Source: Botrytis cinerea B05.10 (Eukaryota > Ascomycota > Leotiomycetes > Helotiales > Sclerotiniaceae). Taken from it: 64,000 bases of DNA. The notes under the pieces were generated by a model. The model was not told where the DNA came from. It ran no database searches and saw only the letters and a list, made by a program, of their open reading frames with translations. The stretch covers positions 2,232,001-2,296,000 of the forward strand of contig NC_037315.1 in NCBI RefSeq assembly GCF_000143535.2, read 5' to 3'. The position numbers and the translations under genes were made by a program. Below are positions 1 through 15,084 of this stretch, in pieces. Position 1 is the first letter of the stretch; the number at the start of each line of letters is the position of its first letter.

Positions 1-3000
1 AATTGAAACTTTAAATTTATAGCATCAAAGACTTATTTGAGTACCTAGGTATTTTCTTCACTAATATTATTTAAAAAGATGTACAAAATAACGATTTTAA
101 AAGTTTTGAGATCTTAAAAAAACTAAAATATTGTTCTATAAACAAAGTAATTCTTAAATGTTAAGAATTATAAATTTATCAAAAAATCTGAAGTTGAATA
201 CATGTATATTAAATCTGATAATGTTTTAATTAATATAGGTATTTAAATAAATAGGGATTATTAAAAGTAATTTGTATATAGAAAAGAAGGGCATAAGGTC
301 TTATTTTAATAAAAATAAAAATCGATTAAAATTTACGTAATTTTAAAAAATCTGATTAATATTAAAGTTAATGTATAATATTCATAATAAAAAATTAATA
401 TAAACAATTGTTCATATTTCTTTTAAATCGAATTAATAATTTGTAATATAATATTGAATAATTACAAGTCTTGTAATAAATATTAAAATAGCTGAGATGA
501 ACATTATTTTATTCAAATTCTCAATGATATTATTCAAGACTCTTATATTCTGGGTTAAATTACAGTTAAATATAATGTATTTTAGAGTGAAAACATTGAT
601 CATATAAGCAGGATCCCATTTATTATGATAAGTTAGATTTTATTTTTATCATGATTTATTCAAATGAGAATAGATATTCACTCCTTATCATAAGTTCTGA
701 AATAAATTCACCGTTTTAAACTGACTTTTTATATTAATCGAAAACAACGTATCTATCCATAGTTCCATTTCCCTTAAATTCAACATGTTTGAAAAACTGA
801 GAAAAATCTACATGATATTTTGATAAATACCAAAAAGATTTATCTCAGAAAATTCAACATATTACTATAAAACCATTCAATGATTAATATAGTACTAATG
901 ATAAAGCTAGACAATCTATGAATGATAAAAGTTGAATAATATCAAATAAATAAATGATGTTGTGTATATATCTGAAGTCTATACAAAATTTAAGTACTTT
1001 CAATCTGAAAATTTGGAAAATGAGATTAATCAAATCTAAGTTTATTGTTATTTGACTTTTGTGTCGATATATTACATTTTTCATTTGATCAATCTTTCCG
1101 TTTCTTTGAAGTATTCTAAGTTATTACAAAAGAATCTCATCAGAAGAAACGGTAAGTTACACTCGCGCCGCTAAAACTGCATTCAATTACCCTGATGCCA
1201 CTAAAGTTGACCTTGATATACTCTCGTACGACTTAGCTCGAATCTAGGGTTGTAATTGTAAAAAAATACATTCGAATCTTTTTAAAAAGGCTACTAGATT
1301 TTCTTTAAAAAACTGTTGTGTAATAAACCTGAGCCTGGGACTGAGGGATAGAACCTATGACTAAAATTTAGAGTTTAAGTGGCTTGAAAATAAACATATC
1401 AATTTAAGTGGTATGAGAATAATATTTTGGACTTTCAATGAAGTAAGTTACTTAGGTAGAGTAATTCACCGTAAAAAGAAATCAAAAATTATCAAATCTT
1501 AGAATAAAGAAGGATAACTTACTTGTTGATATTATTCATGGAATTTTCTTTTTATCATTTCAAAAAAAATCAAAATTATGGTATAAATCCAATAATACCC
1601 AAAAATAGTGTTTTCGACTAGCGGGCTCTTCTTCGGAGGATCATCATCTATCAGTATGTTTGGTTTTTAATATGAATAAGTATGATTTAATATCTAGGTA
1701 GATTATGAAATAAAAGTTTTTATAATTCAATTATATTTAAAAGAACCTTGGAAACTAAATTCAGTTTTGTTCAATGTAATTTTCTATTAATGAAATGTTT
1801 AAATTTTGTAAAATTGTAATAAAAATGATTCTCCGTATATAGAAAATAACTGTAATTACAATTATGTGACTTCATCCAAAGATCCTATAATAGCAGTCTA
1901 AATTTGAACTAATTATAAGTTCCATCCATGCTGTATATTAAATATAAGAGATTTCTATTTAAACACCTAGGTATTTGAATTTCATATGTAACAAATAATG
2001 AATAATCTTCTTTAATTCAAGAATCAAGAAAAATCAATTACCTAGGTAGTTATTTAAATCAAATTTTGAAAATAATAAAATATCTACATGATCATCAACC
2101 TAGAGAGATTCTCACAATTCTTTTTATAATAAATTATTCAAAAACTGGGTATCAATTGAATGAAGTATTAAACTAGGTATTTTGAGTTTATAAATAAATG
2201 CGGAAGATAACCGTAATCAATAAAATTACAAATTTATTATTATTGATAAAATCACAAATACAATTATTCCTTTTTTATTAAATGGTATCTTTTACATGTT
2301 TTCAAATAAACATAATTTTATTTGTAAATTATTTTATATTATTTATCAAAAGAAAAATATTAGTATCCAAAAATCTAATGGTCTAATATAGATTTCAATT
2401 GCTAATGTACTCATGATAAAGTTTCGTATTTTATAGAACTTGATATATGAAATATCAACAATGGAATTTAAAAATGAATTCCATTCAAATTTCTGATTGA
2501 ATTTGAATACTTATATTACTCATTAAAAAAATGAATTTGATAATCACAAGTAATAGCCTTTTTTCTTCAATAATTTTTTTTCTAAGATATATTGGAAACA
2601 TCTTATGTATTTATCATATATAGCACTGAAATAAGAATTTTCAAAAGCCAACTAACTATTTCTCAATTATACATAAAAAGATTATTAAATTTATGATATT
2701 GTTTTTAAAAATGGTTTCTTTATACTATAAGAAAATTAAAACATAGGAGATAAATATAGTTTATCTTTCAAATTAAATCAAGGATTTATAGCTTTTCATG
2801 ATTTTGATAAGTTCTCAAACTTTTAAAAAAAGACAAAGAATAAATCGTTAGATGTATGAATTATAAGAAAAGTATTTTAGTAGACTATTTCACAGATTTT
2901 AAGAAAGCAAGTTATAATGTACCTGGGTAGTTTATTTTGTAAAAAATAGTGAAGACTTTGTTTACATTGTATTCAATAGTAAATTATTCCTTTATTATTA

Positions 3001-6000
3001 AAATTCATATATATGTTTCTTGTATATCATTCACATTTTGATTTCAGTATATTCTATCTTATTTTACACTATAATTCGTAATTATATAGTTTGATTTAAT
3101 AATATGAAATTCTATTTTTTAATTATAGATTATAATTCTCAATTCTAAATTTTACTTTCGAATCTTAAATTCTAGCTTTCAATTATGGAATATAGCTTTT
3201 AATTGTGTACCTAGGTATTTTAGCTTATTAAATCATAGTTCTTTTTAGAAAATTCAACTACATGCTTTAAAAATATTTGAATCATAATTTGTAGCTACCT
3301 AGGTAGGTATGATTTTATGTTTTAAATCAAAATTATTGATTCTATTTTCTATCAAATGGAAATGATGTCAAAAAGAATAATGAAATTAACATTGATGGTA
3401 TTGAAGTAATTTATTACGTGTTTAATATTTCAAAATGAAATGTATAAAAAATGTTTCAAATAATGAATTTGCTTCGATTATTACCTAAAAAAGTTCTTTT
3501 ATGCCTAAGTTTTTACTAAATTTTGAAGAATTAAATGTCTTTTAATATTTTATTTATTATTGATATTTAATATTGGAATTAGAACACATCCATATTAGTT
3601 GAAAGTCTTATAGACATTCTTATTATTTTTGTGAATACAGTTTTAATATAAATTCTTACCTATGCATTAATAAAAGAAAATTTTATGGAAACTCGATTAT
3701 TTGTAAAATTTTTAACAATTTTTAATATTTTTTCAATTTAGCTTGATAGTAATTTAAATTTTACAATTTAAGATGTTATGGATAATCCTTTAATAGTGCC
3801 CATCTAGGTAGTATGAGAAAAAGTTGAATTAGTACTTTTTTTAACTTTATAAAAAGTATTAATTACCTAGGTATATATATGTACAATAGATAGGTATCTA
3901 GTTTTATTACCTCGTGAAGAAGATTAAATTTTAATCATCCCAATTCATCGATTTATATTTAAATTTCAAATACTTTATGTTGTATTATAATTATTGTTTA
4001 GTAAATAAGAACAGAAAGAAGTAATATAAAATCGATACACTTGTCAGATGAAATCAATGTATAGTACCAAGAAATTTAATTTCCAATTTTAGGAAGAAAT
4101 GAATTTTTTAATTTAAATTCAAATAAAAAATTTACTGAATATAAAACCATCTTTCAGAAAACATTTTTTTTTTAGATATCTTTCTCAAAAAAAGATATGA
4201 TTTCAACAAAGACAAAATGATGATGTCTCAAATTCGAGATTCTTTATAGGTCCAAAGAGAACATGTAGTAAATGACTAAAAAACCATACGGTATAAATGA
4301 CTATAATTCCAATTCAGAATAATTCTCATAAGACTTTAACAGGACAAATTTCTCTGATGTCACTTAAACTAGTGTATATCTACTCCCATGAGACTCAGAT
4401 TCTAGATTCTATGATAGATTTCATTTTCCCTTTTTTTAAGTCCTATATTCTGGCTTATTATCAACATATTTTGTTTAGAAAATCTAAATAATAGCTTTTT
4501 CTCAAAGAAAAAAGATCCTGAATAAGAATTTTATAATTACAACCTTAGCATCTTGCTACTAAATAATCCAAATGACATGAGAGGGATTAAATTTGGTTTC
4601 AGAGTTTCGAGAGTAATTTACTGATTTTGATAATACCTAAGAAAAATCGAAATTTGGTTAAACACATCTAATTTCAATCATGATTTTAGCGGTAATTTTC
4701 TTGATGATTAAAATAACTTGAAATTCTGAAACAACTACTATTTGTTTTAGTTGAGAAAATTGATTGTAACATTATTAGTGTGAATAATATTACCTATATT
4801 CAAAGTATAATGGATTTTTCCTTAGAGAAACCGTAATAAATAGAATGATTTATGAGTTTTGAAAGACAAACTAGGTACTTCAGGATAAAAACTGTGATAA
4901 CTATTATGAGTATTTTAACAACTTTTGATATATATATATTTTTTTACCAAAAATGTTGGAAAGAATTCTTGGATAGAAGCAGTTTCTGAATTGCTTTTAA
5001 ATTAACAGACTTTTTCAGTTTGACAAAATTATGTAAATACAATTAGAAAATTTAGTTGCGATTAATGAAAAAGACAATATAAGTGTAAAATTTAGTGAGA
5101 ATATTTCTTTTAATATTATATGCATAGATGTCAAGATCAACGAGTTCATCTTATAGAATATCAAATTCTATTATGGTTGCTTTAAATTTTTAAATCTCAG
5201 AATTTTTGTATCTTTGTTTTCATACCTATCTTGGTAAATATTATAAAGAATATTTTTTAAAAGAGAAGATTAGCTTTATCCATAATTTGATCGATATGAA
5301 TTATTTAATTATAAAGAAAGATAGCTCTTCCTCATTTTATCATTACCTACCTAGGTAAAAAGAAACCTTGGAATGTATTATTACCTATATTGATTATAAT
5401 TATTTCATGAAATGTTTAGGTATACAGCTTTTATAAAAAAATGACCTAGGTAAGTAATATCTAATCCTTTAGATTTCTTTTTCAAAATGTATCATTAAAA
5501 GAATGTTGAAGACTAAATTATAATCTGTAAAAAAAAATGTAATAAAAAATAAAATATCTATGTATTTAGGTATAATTGAGATTTAATTTATTTTCTATTA
5601 TTGATTAATATTGTACCTGATTGAGTGATATTTAGATTTACCTAGGTAGTTTATGAGGTATAAATCTTCAGATATTAAGTATTTTATCATTTAAAACTTA
5701 TAATATTGTATCAATATTCATTAGGTATAAAATATAAAAAAATTAATGATTATTAAATTTTAAAGCAAAAATTGAAAATCTTAAAACAACCATATTGAAT
5801 AAAAACATATCAATTTAAAATTTATATAGTAACCTTAATTAAATTTATACGAAATTAATTTTTCTAATAAACTCAACAACTTTTACAAATAATTTTAAAT
5901 TAATATTTAAATATATCTCTTTCAAAACTTATTATTTCTATAAATAATTAATTATATTATATAATAAAAATATATTTATATTATAAAAAGAAATCTGAAT

Positions 6001-9000
6001 AGAATTATTATTAATTATATTATAGAATGAAGAAATCAGTACTTTGATTTTACCTAAATATCAATCTTTATATATCAAATATTCTTTAATAAATTTCATC
6101 TTTATAAAATTAGAATTCATCAAATTTAGTTATATAATAATCTTATAGCTTTATATTTATTAATTACTATTATATAAAAAATTGAAATAGAATGTTTTTT
6201 TGAAATCAATTTCTATATTAAAATCAAACGAATTTTGCAACTTTTGATTTTTTTTGATTTTAAAATTTCTTTTTATTGAAATAAAAATTAATAAAAATAA
6301 TCTATTCATTCTTTATTAACATTTTAATAAAGCATTTTTAATTTTGAAGTTTTTTCATTATTAAAACAATAGGTTTGTTTTTAATCATATTTTAAATAAG
6401 ATGAGTTCTGATATAAAAAGGCAATTTGTACAAACTTAATATATAATACTGTAGTATCAGCTTTTTTTGTTCAATTGTTGATAGTTGAAAATGATAACAA
6501 AATAATAAATTTTCTCATAATTGTTTCTGATATGTTTTAGAATTCATATCTCGGTATCTATTTCTAACTTATAGAATGTAAACCACTACTTTCCTTATAA
6601 TTAAAAGCTATATATTCAATACAGAAAAAAAGCCAATCCCCTTTATATCTACCTAGGTATCTAATCTGTATTCAACAAAATTAGAATCGTGAAAATCAAG
6701 AATAGCTATGAAAGAATGGATACAGCAATTATAAATAATATGTGATATCATAATGGAGGTAATATGATTAATTAGTGATTCAACTTTCTTCAAGAATGTT
6801 ATTTCTATACTTTAACATTTATTTACCAACTATTCATAATATAGTCAAATAACCGAGGATTATTAACAATAATGATTCTGACTAACAGTAATCCTAGCAC
6901 AATAAAAATCGGTTTTTAAATCAATGATAAATCAATTACATGATATACAATATTCAATTGTGATACAAATTATTATTTCGAATAATTTCTTAAATTTACG
7001 TTAGATTCTTAATAATATATAATTGATTAGAGATAGTTGTTATAAGGCTTAGTATTTTGAAATATGATATAATGTAACTTTTCTAAAAAAGATTTCAAAA
7101 ACTAAAACTTATTATTATTTTATTGTTAATTTCAAAGCTTTAAATAAGACCTGATTTCTTATTAACTTTACATACATGTTTGTATCATTATTTCTATAAC
7201 AATTATATTGAATAATTTAATAAAGATACCTGTTTTTATCAACTATTCTTACATATTAATTTATTGACGTGATTAGATTTGTAATTGATTTACTATTGAT
7301 TCCTGAAATGAATTTCTTAATATTAAGATTGCTACCAAGATACCTAGCAGAGCAAAGTTAGTACTATTGATTGTTTTAGGGTAATCGATAGAATTTTTCA
7401 ATGAATAGCAAATAGTAATTGTTAATTAGTCTACTGTTTTATTCATTGCTCAACAAATTTCTTGGAAAGTTAATAATTGAACGGCTATTATACTTTTAAT
7501 TAGTTCCAATGCCTAGGTATAATCTAGGGTTGCAAATCATATCTAGATACCTAGGTAAAAGATAAAAGGATAAGAAAAACTTGAATACATTACCTAGGTA
7601 TACAGATTCACCTAAATATAGATCCGAATTCAAATTGGAAGGTTTAAAATCTTTAAATAGTTTTAATATTTTACTTTCATTATTTTTGTAATAATATTCA
7701 TTAATGGTGCTAAGTGTATTTCAAATTATTCTTTTAAATTTAGGATTCAATTTATAGGATTTCAAGATCTTCAATTATTAATAAATCTATATAATTTAAA
7801 AAATCAAAAAATAAATCGAATAAATAATCTTATTTCTTTATATTTTTCTTCTAATAAAGATATATTCAAGAAAGAATATTTTATTATGAATGATTTTAAG
7901 ATAATGTTGAAGAAATACAAGTATAAAGTTAAGGAAATATACAATATTATATTATATGAAATATAATATTTATTTATTATTTTGTTTTTTTCTCATTTTC
8001 AATATTATAATTGGATTTAATGTTTTAAATTAATAAAAAGTATAATCGAAATTCAATCTCAAAGTTTTCAAAAAATCAATAAATAAATTGATCAAAAAAC
8101 TGGAACGAATTGATTATAAATCATTAGAAATCTAAAATTCTCCTTTTTATCATTAAAATTATTTAATTGAAATTTACTTTTATATTTTTTAATTTTTATA
8201 ATAATTAGATTTTATATTTTCAAAATAAATTATGTAATCTATTTTTTATATTTTCACAGAAACTTTAATATAATGATATAATTTAAATTAAAATATATTA
8301 TAATCCTGACACACAAGATTTAAATCACAGTTCATAACTGGAAGGTAATTGGTTTAAAAAGGGCAAAAGGTTTGTACAAAAATATTAAAATATAAAACTT
8401 GATTGGATTAATAAAACAATTAACAAATTAGAATTCAAAGATATATAGAATGAAAATGAAAATTATTATATCATTTTTCAAATTAAAAACTTATTAATGA
8501 CATAACTTTTGTATTAATAAGCTATAATTTGTTAAAGGAATAACTAATTTAAGAATTAAGTCGAAATGAAAGGTTAGATTAGAGTTTTGAAGAATTGAAT
8601 AGATATTTATAATTGGTTTGGAGATTCGAAAGTGCGATAAGAGAGATAAGGAATCTTAGGTTTTTAGGAATAAGAGAATAACGTAAGAAGAGAAATTATA
8701 AAGAGAATTATAAGATTTATAAGATTTTTGAGGTTTTGAGGTTTTAAAGCTTAATTATGCCTTTGACGCTTCTGTACGAGCTGGAAGCAAGAGGTTAGCA
8801 AAGTTTATAAATTATTATTATTATTACTATTTGAGTATTGAATATGCTTTATCTAAGCTGAGGTATAGATTATTATTTTAATAATTTATAATTTTTAAAT
8901 AGCTTCAAAATTCATATTTCAATAGAATACAAAAATATAAATCTTATTTATTTTTATGATTTTAAAAGCTGTGTAATATGAGTGTAGGTGTAGGTTCTGA

Positions 9001-10407
9001 GTAGTATTAAAAATAATTATAGAAAGTGCTAGTAAGGTCGTTATTATTTTTAGCTACAAAGAGTCGAGAAAAAGCTCGTTATAACAGAGTTTAATTTATT
9101 ATACCTAATTAAAGTCTGAATAATATAGCATAAAATCTAAATATTATAAAAAATACTTTCTTTTAATCCTTTATAATTAAAAATAGTAATAAGTATATCA
9201 ATATTATTCTTTATACTTTTATTTATATTATATGACTTTAAAAATATTGAAATTCGAAAAGGATTTTATTATCAAATAAAAACTTAAAAGCTATTCAAAG
9301 ATTTGAAATCTCTTGGAAATCAATCTATATATTAATTCTCAAAAATTATAAATCTTTTACTTCTAATTTATATTTAAATACTTAAGATAATATTAAATCT
9401 AATAAACCTAATAAATCTAATAATTTAAATTCCCATTAAAATCCTCTTTTCAATTCTTTTTTCAGTAAATCATTTTTGCAAATTTCTACTAACTCTATAA
9501 ACCTGAAATTTCTTATCTCCCTTATTATTCCCTGAAATCTCTGAATCAATCAAAAACATTTATTCAGTCTTTCAAAAACTTCAAAGCGTTAATTCAATTT
9601 TGGCATCAACTGTTTTTCTAATATATTATAATTTGTTTTAAATAAGTATATTATTAAAAATATTTCAATCGAGAAAACAGTCAGATGTTTTCTGTTCATA
9701 TTTCATAAATCCTTTGCTATCGATTTGTTAAATAATTTCTTGATCTAGCTGAATATTCTTTTTTGTATAAATGATGTTTCAAATCCAATATATTGAAATG
9801 ATCCAAATCGATTCTAAAAGTATGAAAATAAGCAAATTCATTTCAAATGATAAAGATTAATCATCTATTAATTGAATGTCAGCTGAGTATTTTAAAGCTG
9901 GTCACTAAAATATGTTTTTTTCCGTTTTAAAATTACATATGTATCTAAAAAGAAACAATCAAGTCAAAGTATATCGAGAATTTCGATCTATATATATATA
10001 TATTAAGTTCATTATTTATATTTAATTGTTGTAGTTTAATAAATGACAAATAAATCACATATCGAAGTTGAAGATGTGAATTAGAAGAAACGTTGTTCAC
10101 TCGATGATGTAGGCTATTCGATAATATACGACGTTGTATCCCTAGGTATATTATTACTTTGAGATTGAATCTGGGAATAATAATAAAGTTAACCACCAAA
10201 ATTGCTTAATGAAACTGAAATAATTAATAAATGCAGATTTAAAAAGACATTCACAAGTACACTTAATCATAAAAATGATAATACTTAACATGTATTGAAT
10301 TCAAACATTCTTTGACGTGGAAATATCGATTGAAATATAAATTGAAAAACTGAAATTAAATCAGAAAACTAAAGCAACGAAAAACTCAATCAAAAATCCA
10401 AGTGAAC

Positions 10408-10476
10408 ATCCAAATAAATATCCAAATAAATATCCAAATAAAAATTCAAATAAAAATCCAAATAAAAATCCAAATA
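10408..10476. repeat. Tandem repeat, ~12-bp unit (ATCCAAATAAAT)
   Basis: Roughly six imperfect copies of a 12-base unit of the type TCCAAATAAATA follow one another. It is a simple AT-rich minisatellite inside the AT-rich block and has no open frame of note. Confidence 0.75.
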
Positions 10477-13203
10477 AGAGTTTAAAATAAATATCTAAAA
10501 TTCAATCTTATTAATATGAATTTTATTTGAAAAAAAAAAATTAAGGTAGTAAAAGTATTGCTTTCTTTTTATTTCCTTACCTTTTCATCATGTTCTGCAT
10601 TATTGAAATCTTGAATATAGAGCAATGCAATATCTCAGATTCGAGATACCTATCTCTGTATTTATAATCTTAATTCTTGTGAAATGGTTTTTTTGTTTTC
10701 CCCTAAAGCTTCTTTTTTGATTTAACTCCTATCTTTATGATGATACCTATTAATAAACAGCAGATTTTCAATCTCGCATTATTTATTTTATAAACTCAAA
10801 AACCTATATATCAAATGAATCTGTAATTGATTCTTGATTTCAATAAGAAACCTATAGTTGAAATAGAGAGAAAATACATAAAACTTATATATATGATATT
10901 GTTAGCATTATTTATTATAATTAAAGTTATACATCAAGTATACTAGTTATTATTCAGAAGCAACTCAATGTGTTCAAACACACAAGTATTGGAGATTTTA
11001 TAGATCTATTCAATTTCTTTATTATATTTCATTCAGACTCATTCATATTTAGGGATGAATATTCAAAGAGATTTATTAAAATTATAATTAATCTTATAGT
11101 TATGTTTTCCCCCAAATATATTGTATTGGTTATTAAACCCAAACTCTTTATAAAAAGTACTCAAAGATAATAATTTTTTTCAATATTTAAAAAATTATTT
11201 AGAAATATATTCAAAGATATATTTTTTACAACATGATATTTACTAAAAGCTCCATTTCAGTTTAGAGCAGACTATATATTTAACGTTAAAAACTAAAATT
11301 GTCTATTGTTTGTAAACTGTTCAATTAATTTAACAGAATTATTTCAGTTTCATTTTTTCAACAGAGATTCATTAAGATATTTGAATATTTCATATTAATC
11401 AATATCTTGAATATAATCTTTATAGTTGGAAATTAAACTTTTATTTCTAGAAAGTTGACTACTCAAGATTTTCTTCTCAGTATAAATATTTCACAAAAGA
11501 TTTTATAAATTCAAAAACCCTAATTTTGAAAAAATTTGAGCTATAATATAATTAAAACTTTCTAGAAATTATTTTTTAGATGAATCTATGTAATAACTGT
11601 AGTTAAAGTTTCATGAGGTATTCATTTTCATTAAAATTTCTACATAGATTATGAAGTATTAATTTTATATTGACTCTTTTAAGATAAAACTAATAGACGT
11701 ATTAATGAGATTATGTATATTATATTATATTTTAGAATAATATAGCTTTTCGTATACTTTCAATGTTAAAAGCCCCTTTAGAATTAAAAAAATAGGGTAA
11801 TCTATGATTTATTATGATTTCAATTGTTTAAACGGTCGCTTTTTCGTTAAATGCATGTGATTGATTTTTTAACATTTTTTATAATATCAGAATTAATTTA
11901 TACAAGAGTCTTTTTGGCATTGGCTATAGCATTTTATCAAAGTGTGTTAATTGTTATAATATATTTAAGATTAAGTGTAAGAAATGCTTTACTAATCTAT
12001 AATTAAAGAACACTTTTTTGCTAAAAATGAACTTGGATTGATTGATAAGAGTGCCGAATTTTTTATTATAATTTCAAAGATTCTTGAACTTCAGATTTAG
12101 ATTTTATAATCACAACTCAACTAAATATTTTTTCAAGATTTCATTGTAGATATGTTCAAATTGATATAGCTCGTTTAATCGATTTTTACTTCAAATTTAA
12201 ATACTGATTGAGTTCTTGCTGATGTCAACATAACTTCATAAGCTTTATAACAAAATCTATAATTGATTAATTTAATCTTATAATATTTCAATATATAAGA
12301 ACAATGTCAATAAAATTGCTTTTATATGTATATAAGAATTCCTATTATTTCAAACGTTTATCAAATTGATAGTATCTATATTTAAAACTCGTAAATTACT
12401 ATTAATACATGCACAAAATGATTTAAATTATAAAAGTTTTAATGTAATACATATTCATAATATCATAAATGTTCTTGAAAATTAGATAGAGTTTAAATTT
12501 ACTTTGTAGATAAAAAACATTTATCTTAATCTTTAATAATAATATTTTTTTCAAATCGATATAGAGAACAATATTCTATTTAATTCAATATAAATAAGAT
12601 GATAAATTACGTAATATATATACTCTTCTTTAATAAAAATTATTGTTGATATTTCATATAATATGTTTAAATTTTTTACTTATAAAATTAAACATATTAT
12701 TGATTTTTTCTTTTTAAATAGTCTTTCTGGTAATAATATTATCAGAAAAAACAATTCGAATTTTAAGAATACACATAGTCAGATCCTTGAAATGGATATA
12801 AATAAATAGAATTTGTATTTTGATCTGTTTTTATTTCAATTAGAATATAATTAATTTCATTGTGTTTCTAAGCTTTATCATTCATGTGACTAATTATTAT
12901 AAAAAAATTATAATAATAATTGTATTGTACTTTCTTTGAAAGCAAGAGGTCTAAGAGCTTGTAGGCCCCTAGTATATAAAATGTGAATTAGAATTAGAAT
13001 TGTAATGTATATAGTTTTATTGATAGAAATTCAAATAAGGATATAAACAAAGTATTATTTTATTAATTTTAGTAAATTTAATTAATCTGTTATATCATAT
13101 TTGATTTAGAAGATTTTCAGAATCTATATCTAAATTAGAATGCATATTAGAATTAAAATTTATACATAGAATTCTGTTAGTCTAAATCTAATCAAAATAC
13201 AAA

Positions 13204-13250
13204 TAATAAATGTAATAAATGTAATAAATGTAATAAATGTAATAAACGTA
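13204..13250. repeat. Tandem repeat, 9-bp unit (TAATAAATG)
   Basis: Five consecutive copies of a 9-base unit, the last with a T-to-C difference, lie about 80 bases left of the inverted-repeat element. Confidence 0.8.
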
Positions 13251-13363
13251 TTGAGTCTAATAAAAATATGTGAAATTAATATTTAAATTAAAATTAGAAT
13301 TAGAATTAGAATATATATGTATTCGTATTAGCCGTCAGGGAAAAAGAATGTGAAATCTACGAA

Positions 13364-13534
13364 TATTACAAAACATGATATAGAACCGATATCGGACCAA
13401 CCATTTATTCGATGCAGAGTTTTCATATCATATATACCTTCATTTTCGAAAGAATATTAGAAAATCAATAAAAACTCTTATACTCTTTTATAACCTATTA
13501 TAAACTAATCACTACCTTATATATATTCTTTACA
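13364..13534 (+). repeat. Left (5') LTR
   Basis: It aligns base for base to 15085-15255 with a constant offset of 1721. Where the copies differ, changes are mostly C/T or G/A, for example CCGATATCGG here against TTGATATTAG in the right copy. The conserved core CATTTTCGAA begins at 13441. Confidence 0.75.
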
Positions 13535-15084
13535 ATTCTTTCCATTTAATTTATAAGAAACAAGCTATCAACTAGCTTACAAAATAACTTCGAAATATCG
13601 AAAATGATTTATTCAAATTATACCTAATAAACACTTACAACAAACTAACCATACGCCACTGATATGTATTAAAAAATTCAAAATTAATTAAAAAACTTAT
13701 CAAAACATTCCTACCCTTTCAAAAAAAATTAAATTAAAAAAAGATCAAAAAAAAAAAAACGAATTTAATACAAAATTACATCGTAATATTAATACTATAT
13801 TATCATTTCTTTTTCAAATAAAAACAAATATTTAATATAAAAAAAAGATTTAAAAAAAGATCGAAAATATTTCATATTACTATTGAACCAAACCCTCTCC
13901 TAATAAAACACTATAAAACACTATTGAAAATCTATATATACATATTTTCTTATAATAGAATACCTAGGTACTATAAAATTTTTATACATAATCCCAATAA
14001 ATAATCATTATTTCTTTAAACAAAAATAAAACTCCAAATTTAAACCTCTATACAATATTACAAAAGGAAAGATATAGCTTATTTTTATATAAACAATTAA
14101 ACTTATTAACAAAAACTAAATATACAAGATCGATATTATATCAGTTTACTAGAACTAAATAACTGATAAAACAATATTCACTAAAATTGTTCTTATGAAT
14201 ACAAATAAACTCTTAAATAAGATTTGTATTAGCTAAATATCAATTTTATGACAAAATAGCTAACATTTTTTATCAAAGATTTAGAAATTCTTTTTTTCCA
14301 AAGTTCCCAGATTTTAGATCCTAACAAAAAACTAATAATATCGCTCTTTTTCAAGATTTTCGAAATTCCACATTTTTATATTTCAGAATTATAGAATTTT
14401 CGAGATTGCACTTTCTTAAGTCTCCAGAACTTCAAAATTTATAAGATTTCAAAAACTTTCAAGATTTTCAGGATTTTGTATCCAACTAACTTAATACCAA
14501 TAGAGTACTACCGATTTCTAATTTTATATAATCTACAAATTCTCAAAGCTTTCAAACTTCCAGATTTTTATAAGTTTTTAAGTTTTCGAATTTTCGAATT
14601 TTCGAATTTTCAAATTCTAAAGCTTCTATATTTAGAACTTGAAAAAGAAAAACAATTTTAACAATTGCAATCCGTTATCCTATCGAAACAAAATCGATAT
14701 TAAAAAAACAAAAATAAAAATAATATTTTTCGATTTCCAATTTTGAAAATTTGAAAAATTCAAGAAGTTTCGAATTAGATATTTTTAATTATATCAAATA
14801 CAGTTCATTACTTTATTAATATTTTATATTATAGTACAACTTTTTTAAAGCTATAAAAAAACCGAATCTTATAAAATAAAAATAAAAATGTAATAATAGA
14901 CTTGTTGTTATAAAATTTAATAAAATTTTAAAGGTAAATTGATTTAATAAAAGGAATTTGTTGAATAAGTTTTAAAGTTTTCAATTCTTTTAAAACTTTT
15001 AATTCTCTTGTAGCTTTTCTAGTTTTCAAATTCTTTTATAGTGTTTATAGTTTTTAGAGATGAAAACTCTGAAGGGGAGGGTTT

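Noticed and set aside
4297..14661. Small frames (60-85 codons) in the AT-rich block, such as 4297-4491 and 14476-14661
   Set aside because: Composition is Ile/Phe/Tyr/Lys/Asn-rich as for any AT-rich random DNA; 14476-14661 lies inside the LTR element but shows no retroelement motif.
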